From Phoenix dactylifera (Eukaryota > Streptophyta > Magnoliopsida > Arecales > Arecaceae), in contig NW_024068001.1 in NCBI RefSeq assembly GCF_009389715.1, positions 62,001 through 126,000 of the forward strand: a DNA stretch of 64,000 nucleotides, written 5' to 3'. The notes under the pieces are model-generated. The model had not been told where the DNA came from and did no database searches. It worked only from the letters and a program-made list of their open reading frames with translations. Each line of letters starts with the position of its first letter. The first letter of the stretch is position 1. The position numbers and the translations under genes are program-made. Shown here piece by piece: positions 50,001 to 60,375 of the stretch.

Positions 50001-53000
50001 CTGCAAAGTTAACCATTTATAAAGCCTGTCAACGAAATGTAAATGAAGCCATATTTAATCAATAACTTAATCAACGTTAATACCTTCTTAGTTATTTTAT
50101 CAACTTCATCAATGTATACCATTCCCTGTTGAGCTGCTTGCACGTTGAACTCAGCAACCTAACACATTTTAAAAAAAAACAAAAAAAAAATTGTAAGTCG
50201 GAATGTTTGAGGTGCATTTGCAAAATAAATGGAACACAGCAGTATAAGGATTCAGCATTTTCTTCAATAATCACATAGAAATGAAATAAATTCATGGTTC
50301 CCGATATCTTTGAAATTGTTAGGAGAAGTCAAGAATATTTGGCATCCAATTTTCACTCGAGCTTTTCACCATGATAATACTCCCAAGAATGATGATCATA
50401 CTTCTTCTAGAAATTGAAGTCTAGAAGTCAACTACTTGACCTCAATTTGTATTACTTTAGAGTCATGGCAGCGGTGGAGAGTGTCAATTTTTTACAAGCC
50501 TACAAGAAAAGCAGGAGAAGCAATTATAATCCCAATAATTGATGATTTTAGACAAGATGTGCCGTATCAATCGGTCTTGTACCATACTGAGCGTATTGTA
50601 CCGGTACTAAACCGGTATGCTGTATCATATATTGAGCAGTACCCTACCGAACCACGTATTGACACTGTAATAAGATGGTACCAGTATAAGGCCCAGTATT
50701 GAGATAGCAAACCTTGATTTCAGAGCTCATCAAAACAGTTGTAGACCAACTTGGCCACTTCGAGTAGGTTTAGATAAGGTTTGGGAACAAGATCCGCCAC
50801 ATCCAAGACCAAAGGTTCAAAAATGATCATAGGAGGGCATACCATTTTTTTCATGAAACAACACCCTATATACCATCCTGCATCTTCACACGCGAGATCG
50901 GGTGCATCCGATGTCCCCAAGGACTGGCTTTTCCAATAGACCACAAGTAAAATGGGCATTAAAGCATCAAACTTTCAGGATGGCCTAAAATGCTTACTTT
51001 GAGAGTGACATTCAAACTTTCATTATTAAGGTACATAATGTTAGATGGCCTAAAATGTTCAGAAAGAAATAGTTTAGATATATAAGATAAGCACAGCATA
51101 TATGAGAATGTTAAGGTTGCTCACACTCATTCTGTGTACTTAGAAAAATTACAAATGAAACTATAGGAAGTTCGAAAATTGCTGAAATATAGGATAAAAT
51201 GAAGGAGGCCAGTTAAAATAGCCAGCATTATCTCCAACAAAGACCAAAGGTGGTCTAGAAAGGTAGATGCTCAGATCTGCATGGTGGGCACAAGAACGAC
51301 GAAAAGATCTATCAAAGCATACATGATAATTGCAGGTATTTTATGGAGTCGCAATTGGTTGGGGATTTAGTAAACAACAAGAAAGAACAAATGAAAACAA
51401 ATATAGGTTAGATTGGATGTAGTTTGTTGGTATATTTAAGATGAATGAACTCATTAGGTAAAAAAAGAGGAAATGAGAGAGTACTTCTTAAATAAGAAAT
51501 GGGAGACAAAAGAAGATTGGTGTCAACAGATACACTGCATGAGAGAACCAGGGCTAGCTTGTTTTACAAAGGGAGACTAGGACATATTCCAAGGGAAAAG
51601 GTTTTAAGGTGCAATACACAAGAAAGACAGCAAGCAGTTAAAGACAAAATGGCAACATATTGTATAATACAAGATACTTACATTATAAACAGAGGCATGA
51701 TAATGAAGATTCAAAATTTTTCAAGTACTAGTTCACAAATATTTATGCACTTGGGATCATTATTTTCTTTGGTAATGTCATATATCTTTCAGCAATATCC
51801 TTACACCTTCAGCATGGCCTTCATATAGCCAATTTATTGAGGAAAAAGCCCAGCCCCAGCAAATCAAGACACATAATGCATATAAATAATTAAACAACTT
51901 CAGTCATCGGAAAGTAATAACTGAGCACCAATGGACCAGCCAAGCAAACTATTACTGTAGCAGTCATTTGAATTGCATCAGCAAGCTCAATAGTGTCCTA
52001 GTACTGTTCATAGGTATCATAGGAAAGGTACCTTAGAAACAGAAAAAAAAACATTAGGAAGGAAGGAAATTGAAAATGTCCTATTGAGGACCTAATTAAT
52101 GACTGCATTTCTTAAATGGGTATCCTCATTATGTTATATTACTTTAATTGCATAATTAATTGACCAGTTGACTTTTTTAAGTAGGGCATACAACTAAACA
52201 TATTTTTTGAAACCATTAACAGGAAAATCCTAATATGTCCATGGAGTAGTGTGAATTTCTCAATATCTCCGATAGAATGATTCATGCTAAATGTCAAAAA
52301 CTAATGACAGTATTCTTGCAAAGAAATACAAATAATGCCGCAATTCAGATTATAGTTACCATAGAATGCAATGGCAAATAAGATTATAGTTATCATAGTA
52401 TGCATTCAATTCTCTTTAATATCATGGACACTAAGGTAATAAGGTCGGATCACCAACAAGCAATATAAAACATCTAAACAGGGAAAATTCAAAATCATAC
52501 CGTAAGCAACTTGTATAACATTGATTCAACATCCTCTCCAACATAGCCTGCCTGTACAAATATTTGTCCATTCAGTTTTCAGCACTGAAATACAAAAAGC
52601 AAATATAAAGACATGCAGATAAGTTAACTGTGATGTAATTCTGAAATGTGCATCATATCATTATCTACCAAGTAGAAATTGCTTAGCTATCTCTTGTACA
52701 AATAAAGCATGTAATCTGATAAGCAGCTATTCAGCAATATTCCTCAATTATTTAGCTGTTAAAGACTTCAGCATTGGTCAAATAGTCAGATAAGGTTGTA
52801 TGAATCTTCTTATTCCTATAACTTAAATACTTATAATATTTCGCAATTCACATGCAACATAAAGACACATGCAATAACGCAAACAAAAGCACACATACAA
52901 CTTGGGCCAAGTAAATTTTTTTTTTAATTCTCCTATTCTTTTGCTTTTTTGCTTTTCTCCTATTCGGTTACCTTTTTTATGCTTTATTATTTTGTTTTAC

Positions 53001-56000
53001 AAATTACAATTACCACCAGTCCTTAATCTTTGTTAACTATACCTTTTGCTGAATGACTTATGAAGAGAAAGGGAAGACCTCAAGTAACATGGATGGAAGT
53101 TGTGAAAATGGATATGAAAAGGTTTGAACTAACACTAGAGGTAGCATAGATAGGAATACTTGGTAACTTAAGATTCATAAGAGTGACACAAAATTATTGG
53201 CACAACGTTTGATGGTTAAGATTATGGTTGACAATTGTCAACTTCCTCTTCTCCATTTTTTCAACACCACCCAAAAAATTAAAAAAACAGAAAGGAAAAA
53301 GACAGAAAATCTTCTCCCTTGCAGCCAACAGGTTAACTTAGGGCATAAGTTTCGTAGGCAAGTAAAAAAGTCTTCTCACCTTTGAGACCTAGCAAGGGAG
53401 AAGATTCTGTCCCTAAATAGCCTGTTTTGCTGTTTTTCTTTACAAAACCTATCAATGACCAGGGCCTCTCACTGACCTAGTACATAAAGAATGCCCACCT
53501 TAAAAACCTGGGAAGGTCCCTAACTAACTTGTTTTCGCACTTTTCTGTATCAGTGCCAGGGGCCTACTGATGCTCTCCAAAAAACAATAAGAGATTACTG
53601 CAAGGTATATGGCACAAAACTAGCTAACAAGCTCTGCAATCAATTGATCAAATAAATGAAAATTAAATTGTTCTTTATCAATAGAGTACCTTCATAGAAC
53701 ATATGGAGCCTAATCTTCATAAAAGACAAAATGATTTCTCCCACTACAAAAAAAAAAAGGAAGAACATCATACAATCAGATGCTCCATAATTCACATTCA
53801 AATATCTTCATGATAAGCACCCTACACGCTGGGATTACAGGGTGGAAAGTAAATCACCTAGTCTAGGCAGGTCTAAGATCAAAGACTAGAGAGAAAAAGA
53901 ATCCAACCAACCATTGATATATTTCTGAAGACTCGAAACCTAATAAAATATATGACTGCGTGCTTCCAAATGCATCTAACATTGTCATAAGCCCTATTTA
54001 CGTTAATCTTACAGAACACGCCTGACCTAACATCTAATTGAAAAACATACATGAGCTCGCAATACCTTCTCAAATGTTCCACCAAGGGAGAAGTAGTAAA
54101 CTTTATTGAAAACTCGCCAAATTTTGTAGCTAGCATTGAGGTTACTTGATTTATATAGACCTGTATGGAATATTTAATCGATGTAATACTTAGTGCAACT
54201 GGGGTTCAAAAAAAAAAATCAAAGACAACTTGAGCTGAAGTATCCTCTCAAAGAATCGTTAAGACCAAAATATAGAATATGATCTAACTTAGATGTTAAG
54301 CAAACCTTAACCAGAAGCATTTTTCTCTTTGCTATGCTTTCATTGCATCTTTGCAAAAGCATCATTTTTAAAGAAAAAGTAAACATGTATAAGCTAGAAT
54401 GTAAATTGTTTACCCAAAAGTAACGCCCAATTGCCCATGATTGCAATTAAAACAAATACTGAGCAGATAGCAGATATGACACAAAAATTTCACTCTTCCT
54501 CTTAAAGGATCTACTCCATGAGGATCTCAATAGATCAAGATGAATTACTCATACCACTATATAAACTGGTCATGACTCTAATTCCTAAAAATATCATCAG
54601 ATGTTTTCTTCCCATTTATGGAATTTTCTTATGATGCATGTACCAAGATACGTGCATAAAAGCAAGAAAGCATACCAACACAAGCTAACTTATATGGGGC
54701 AGACAAAACTAGAATTTTCCATTTATGGAATTTTCCTGATTTTTCTCCCAGCTTCATGCGAAATATGAGAGTTTTAAATAGAGGAACCATTTATAAGGTA
54801 ATTTAAAACAATAAGAGGATAAAAAAAAACATAAGAAAATCATAAATATATGCTGTAAGAAAAAAGAAGTATTAAATCTGAAAAGCTAGGAAATCGCAAC
54901 AGGAAAGATACTTGAATCATAGGATATACTAAGAAAAAAATATATATTTTTTTGTTTCAACATGGAACTTAAAGAACATTAGTGCACTTACCTGTGTCAG
55001 TGTTGTTGCATCTGCAATAACAAACGGCACATTCACAAAGCGAGCTAATGTTTTTGCAAGTAATGTCTTTCCTGTCCTTACAGACAACACAAAAATTTAT
55101 ATGTAGGTCAGACCATCAATCAATAAAATCCAGTAGATAATTCCTTTTCAGTTCTCATGGTGATAGATAGGACATAACAAGTGCCAGCATGTTCAGCAAA
55201 ACCATCACATGATAAAAATGTAACAAATAAAAAGGCAGACATTATACCTGAGCCAGTAAGGCCCATCAAGAGCACATTGCTTTTCTCTAACTCTACATTA
55301 TCATCATCATTTTCAGTCTCAAAATTCCCTGAATCAGCTCCAGATCTGTGTATTTTCAGTAAATTCAGCTCAGCATAAGCCATCAGAAGACCATCACAAG
55401 AACAAGCAAGTTTTCGATGCTTATAAATGCAAGTCAACAATCTAGATATGCTTAAACTTAAAGAAACAATATATAACAAGACAAGATCAACATAAGCCAT
55501 AGCATTATAGCAGAAAACTTAAATAGATATAAAGGTCATATGGAAACATACACTTTCTGTAAAGATGCATGGTAGATTCTTTTATAGTGGTTGTACACAG
55601 CCACAGATAGCACCTGCAATTTTTAAGTGGATTACTGAAAAGAAAATCATAAAACAAAAATTCTAGAAATAATTAAAAGCATGATAAACAAATAAGACAA
55701 TTATTATTCAGATAAATAAATTCTCATTATTGGTTTAACCAGATAAACATGGTATCTGATAAAAAGAATAAATAAATCAATCATGAGACTTGGTATCTTG
55801 AGAGATATAACCAGATATTATGGAGAATTATCTTTGATCACTCAATTGGTAACAGATAAGGTTGATCGAAGAAGAAAGTAGACTCAAGCAAAGGACCAGG
55901 TGCCAGAAAAACAACAGTAAATGTATAGAAGAATACATATAACATGAACTGACAACCTGCCATCTACAATCATCATGAAGTATGAATTTATTCTTCACTA

Positions 56001-58294
56001 GCCTATTTAATTCATGGAGCTCAACTATTTCCTGCAATACTCACTAATCACTGTTAGCAAGGCATCAAGAGAGCTGTCCAAATTCATAGTTACCTTGGGA
56101 CTTATTTTACTCCTACCTACCAGTTAAAGGATTGTCAGCACATCCCCTTGCAAGAATCAATCTGTTTTCAGGCTATACTAGGTAATTCAATAAAAGACCC
56201 TCCTACGATATAATGGAAACATCATATTAAGGCTATTTTAAGTGACTTTGGAATTAAAAAGTTTTTCAAAACACATCCCCAAGGGAGCAAGGATGAGTGA
56301 AAGAAAGTATGAATCTTGTTTTTAGGAGGAAACTAAAATTGAAAAGACAACATTATAAAAATAATAAAGGCTATCAATCTTTATTCTAGGAGTCTAAAAG
56401 ATGACAAGACGATGGATTCTTCACAATATCTTCATGGCCAAGTCTTAATTCTTCATCCCATATTTTCCTTCTATTATCTTCTTCTGATCCATTCTACTTT
56501 TGATCTATTTGAAGGACTGCACCTTATTTTTGGGTACTCAAGAACTGGAGCATGGAATATGGATGAACAGTTGGATATAAAAAGATCAAGTTGAAGAACT
56601 TGGGTGGTGTTGTAGGGTGAAGAATGAGGTTATTTGGTAGACATTTTGGGTGGAGAGATGAGGACCAGATCTGAAATATTTTCTCTATTACATCCCTTTA
56701 ACTCAGCTTGGAAGGTAGGAGTATGCCCAAAAGAAGGAACATTCACTTTTGGATGATAGACCATCCTCCACCAAAGTAGCTCATACAGGGTGGACTGTAA
56801 CTTGTGGCAGTCTTTCCAGCAAAGCATAATTTGCAGTGAGCATGTCTTTTTGAGAGAGTATTAGGATTAATTTGCTCGCCTTCTTTCACTTCATTGCAAT
56901 TTCATGTGAAACTAGCAGAATAACATGGAATCACCCTTTACCTGGCAGGAATGGAATGAAGGCATGGATTTTATTTTCTGTGTTACATCTTATGTGAAAA
57001 TTGGATAGGAAAAGCCACGTCATGAAGATCTTCATGCTTAACCTTAACAGAGCTTGCACTTTGCAGACTTAATGTTTACAAGTTCTCTAATTATGTCAAG
57101 AGTGCAGACTTAATGTTACGACATGTTTTGGGTTTCAAGAAGCATCACTTTTTGAGTGTGATTGTTGCAACGCAGCTCACATTTTTCCCACTGGACTCAC
57201 ATATAGCCTATTGTTTTTTTGTAAAAGAATGCCGCTCAAAGGTATAGATCAAACAAAGCAGTGAAAGAATTTCAGTAAATCGACACATTTATAATTAGAA
57301 ATAAATCGTTGATCAGAGTGCTCTCCAGTATCTTCCAAAAATTTTAGACTTTGTCATATTAAACTCACATTTAAAGAATTGTATATTAACAAAAGAATCG
57401 ATTTCTTATATAGAAATTCTGTTATATCTTCTATATCCAAGAACCTTAAGTTCGAATAATTTGCCAAGAAAGTGATTTAAAAAAAAGTACCTTTTTAGCG
57501 TTATCTTGCCCAACCACGTACTTATCGAGCCCCTTGCAGATCTCTTTGGGCGTCGGCAACTCCTTCCCCAAATTCGCCCCGCCCCACCCGTCCTCCCCCG
57601 CGAATCCACTTCCATCACCAGTCCCCGCTCCTCCCCCGCCCCCGCCGGGCCTGGCCACCCTCACCACGTTCAAATCCGGCGGGAATGGTGGGCCTGGCGG
57701 CGTGTGCACCGCCAATCCATTACTCTCCGGCGGTCCTGGCATGGGCGGCCAGTTCTCAGGCGGCTCCCCGTCGTACCACGACCTCAGCGCCTCCCAGAAC
57801 GAGGTCTTTAGGCGATTCCCCTGCCTCTCGTCCTCCCCGACGCCGGCGTCCCTCTCCCACTCGAGGTCGGGGCCGCGGACACCCTCGATCTCGACGAACT
57901 TGCCCTGGAGGGAGACGAGCTTGTGGGGGCGGAAGTAGTAGGCGGTCTTGCAGCTGGGGCAGATGTTGACGGCCTGGCAGCCGCCACGGTCACCGGCGCC
58001 GGCAATGGAGGGCGGGGAGCGGTTGGAGAAGAGGACCTCCATGTGCTTGGTGCAGCAGGGGTAGTTGGCCTCGTCCCGGATGCGGCCGGTGTGGAGCTCG
58101 TCGGCACCGCCGGCCCACTTGTGGCGCTCCTGCCGGTGCGGGAAGCCGGGGTGGCGGCGATGCGGGACGGGGGCGCCGGAGCGGGTGCATATCGGGCGGC
58201 CCTGGGCCGCGGCGGCGGCGGGGGCGGCGGCATGCCGGGCGGCGCGCGTCGCGGGCTCTCTCAGCTTCTTCCATGGGTGAAGAAGCCCCGACAT
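41006..58294 (-). CDS. CLPX: ATP-dependent Clp protease ATP-binding subunit ClpX, mitochondrial type
   Basis: Fifteen exons: 58294-57491, 55613-55552, 55345-55248, 55071-54992, 52551-52501, 50158-50084, 50000-49923, 47525-47469, 43119-43049, 42957-42858, 42707-42603, 42233-42171, 42080-41958, 41741-41583, 41077-41006. Phases agree throughout, giving ~665 residues. ClpX is a hexameric AAA+ unfoldase feeding substrates to ClpP. The Arg/Ala-rich N-terminus suits a mitochondrial presequence. A zinc-finger-like region has CC (80-81) and CPSC (112-115). The AAA+ core shows Walker A GLTGSGKT (317-324), pore loop GYVG (350-353), Walker B YIDEVD (380-385), the ClpP-binding loop IGFG (465-468) and sensor-2 GARGLRAI. 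Residue 318 is Leu where ClpX normally has Pro. Exon 2 is taken to end before GTATGT and exon 14 before GTACGT; the latter could end 3 nt earlier. Confidence 0.95.
44229..47235. mobile_element. 3.0-kb solo LTR in ClpX intron 8, TSD GTTAG
   Basis: Begins TGTAATAACC at 44229 and ends GGGTCGTGACA at 47235. It is flanked by a perfect 5-bp duplication GTTAG at 44224-44228 and 47236-47240. Termini TGT...ACA and the 3007-bp length fit a long Gypsy (chromovirus-like) LTR; lineage is a guess. It contains a TATA-rich start, a (GAA)n stretch at ~44566-44592 and seven GTCGACTC motifs at 45091-45251. No PBS, PPT or coding domain is attached. Open frames inside it are short and unrelated to known proteins. 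It interrupts the intron between exons ending 47469 and starting 43119, so splicing can still remove it. Confidence 0.9.
48943..49110 (-). mobile_element. Au-type SINE with perfect 10-bp TSD, ClpX intron 7
   Basis: TTTACCAACA flanks it exactly at 48933-48942 and 49111-49120. On the minus strand the body starts near GAGTCCTGGCGCAACAGTAA (A-box side). It continues with B-box CTTGTTCGAGAC, CCTCTCCGCGCATGGGG, GTACATTTGACCCTC and GAGCCTCATGCAATGGGCTG, and ends CCCTTAA. These phrases match the widespread plant Au SINE as I know it. Same strand as ClpX, within the intron between the exons at 49923 and 47525. Confidence 0.9.
49250..49375. repeat. Dispersed repeat, copy 1, ClpX intron 7
   Basis: This carries TACTCGGTAGGG, ACTCGGTGTACCA and GTAATGGTATG phrases and ends GATTGCAAACCTTAC. 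It shares its theme and ending with 50555-50715 (GAGATAGCAAACCTTG). Family unknown. Confidence 0.35.
50555..50715. repeat. Dispersed ACCGGTA-rich repeat, copy 2, ClpX intron 5
   Basis: Dense in TACCGGTACTAAACCGGTAT, GTACCATACTGAG and TGGTACCAGTAT, all near-palindromic around GGTACC or CCGGT. It ends AGCAAACCTTG. The overlapping ORF at 50436-50702 is not considered coding. Confidence 0.4.
53040..53200 (+). repeat. LINE reverse-transcriptase tail fragment, ClpX intron 4
   Basis: The plus strand reads [20 protein letters not shown] followed by FELTLEVA and a stop. This is the K-GRP-TW-E-V--D-K pattern found at the end of plant non-LTR reverse transcriptase polyproteins. No termini or target duplication found. 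Confidence 0.5.
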
Positions 58295-59129
58295 GACACC
58301 GCCAGAGAGAGATAGAGAGAGAGCGCGGAGGGAATCAAGAAGACATCCAAGGAGGGAATTAACTTTGGTGCGATCCTTCTGGTTTTATTGCGGTGCGTGG
58401 ATAAAGCTTCTTGGGGACGGCATCTGGAGGGATGGGGCTTGCAAGGGTGTGCTGGGGTGAATCATGGCCGTTCAATCGGTGTGTCCGTAGAGATGGTTTT
58501 TGTGCGGGATTGGAGATTCGTACCGGAAAGTTCATGCGAGAAAATTCGTTGGCTCCGTTTGCCCCTCCGAATGTCGCGAGTCCACGCTCGCTCTGGTTAG
58601 GTACAAAAACGCCAGTTAACTCACTAACCATGTTAGAAAAATTCAAGAGAGATCAAGTAGTTACGAAAAAAGTTGGTGATTGGAACCACCACCTATCAGC
58701 TATGTTTTATATCCATCCTCACCATGAAGATTGCTGCATTGAGCCAGTGAAATATGCAGTGAATGTATGGGCGCTTGCAATTTCAAGATTTTTAAACCAC
58801 TTAAAGTATTATTTTTTATAGAATTTAGCTAGAAATTCTATAAAATTTATAAAATGTGCGGTTGATTTAAACATGACCTTACATCAACCATACTCTACTT
58901 AACTCAAATTCTATAGGAAGAGAAAAAGATCTACATAGACCTTTTTTTTTTCTTCCTATAGCCTAAAGTCTAGGATTCATGCAGGATTTGGATAGGCTCT
59001 TAAAAAAATATGAGCTAGATTGACAAACAGGTCTAATTTCTATGAAATTTTCAATTCCATTTTGTAAGAATATCCTAACAGTTCTCAAAAATCTTGTATT
59101 TAGATGAAATATATACGGATCTTAAAAAT
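58295..59129. other. ClpX 5' flank
   Basis: GAGA-rich leader sequence lies directly before the ClpX ATG (58300-58335), followed by AT-rich sequence. I see no clear TATA box on the minus strand. Open frames at 58359-58821 lack domains. Confidence 0.4.
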
Positions 59130-59790
59130 TACTAATACATATTACATGGTTAAGAGATATACACCTAGTAGAATATTCATCCAATGACCCAATACAAATA
59201 TTTATGTAAATTGATACATAATTTTTAAAATATGGTGTTCACATGTATATAGTACATGGTCAGATGATATACATATAGCAATAGTAATCCAGCATCTCAA
59301 TATACACCTCCAGATAAATCAATATACAATTTTCAGAACATATTGTTCATCAGTACACACCATATAGTTAGGTGGTACACACTCATCGGCTTTCATATAC
59401 ATATTGTAAGCTTTTTTGATATACTGCTGGTAACGACCTAGTATACACTTCTAATTAAATTGATATACAATTTTTAGAATATAATATTCGCCAATACATA
59501 GGATATGGTGAGACGATATATATCTAGAAAAATAGTCATGTAGCATCCCATTACATACCTTTAAATAAATCAATATATAATTTTCAAAATATGAAATTCA
59601 TCAATACATATTACATTGCCAGATGATACATACTTAGCAAAATAGTAATCCAACATCCTAATATATATATCTATGTAAATTGATACATAATTTTTAAAAT
59701 ATGGCGTTCACCATTATATGGCCAGGTGATATACATTCGTTAGTTTCGGTACATACTATAAGCTTCTTTGATTAAAAAAAAGAGAGAGAT
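59130..59790. repeat. Degenerate tandem repeat, ~112-bp unit, about five copies
   Basis: A phrase of the form TTGATACATAATTTTTAAAATATGG recurs in variants at about 59210, 59322, 59461, 59571 and 59684. Each is followed by a GTTCA-C block, a CATGG-CAGATGATATACAT block and CAACATCCTAATATA. Spacing is 110-113 bp, with one step of ~139. Highly AT-rich and diverged. Confidence 0.75.
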
Positions 59791-59994
59791 TTAGATATGA
59801 AGAAAGAGATTTGAGAAAGAAAAGAAAAAATAACGAATGGAAGAGATGGATTGATGAGGAAGGAGATTGATGGATCACCTTCTCATATGCGATTTTTTTA
59901 AAAAAATTTTAAGTGACTAAACTGATGGGTTTAATGAGTAGCTGGGCTTGAGGGATTTGGCTTCTACCTTTCCCCGGATGAGCGCCAGAGAAAC

Positions 59995-60375
59995 GAGGTA
60001 AAATAAAAGGCCCGCATCTTCCCTCACGGCAAGCCCGAGGACCTCCCCTCACCGCCGTCGGCTTCGATTCCGACAAAGCGCTACTCGAGGCCATCCCAAT
60101 CCCTAACCCTCGCTGGCGCCGGCCGGTAGGCCCTCGTTCGTCCGGGACGCCATGCGCTTGGCCGCCGGCGCCGTCTCCGTCGCCTCCGCGCCTCTCGCTG
60201 CCGGTGCTGAGGCTCGGGCCCGCCGTCGAGGGTGCTCTGCTGCGAGGAGATCGATGGTCGGCGGTGGAACTACGTCGTCGATTTGGAGGGTTCCTGAAAG
60301 CTCCGGAGGGGCTCGGCGTTGTAGGCCGTCTCGTTGCAGACCCCAGAAGCTCCAGTGGACGTAGGCTTTTCAATG
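59995..60375 (+). other. GC-rich island, possible promoter and first exon of an unidentified gene
   Basis: An isolated GC-rich block in AT-rich surroundings. It is preceded by the TATA-like GTAAAATAAAAGG (59997-60009) and followed by a T-rich stretch with no obvious donor. One plus frame is open across most of it without an upstream ATG (VGFDSDKALLEAIPIPNPRW ... LRLGPAVEGALLRGDRWSAV). The minus strand is also open from 60373 to 59909, as is common in GC-rich DNA. I recognise neither protein. It could be the 5' end of a gene continuing past the window, a transcribed non-coding leader, or a decayed exon. Confidence 0.35.

Noticed and set aside
57506-58315. Long plus-strand and alternative minus frames over ClpX exon 1
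   Set aside because: Shadow frames of a GC-rich coding exon. The ClpX frame continues in phase into 14 further exons.
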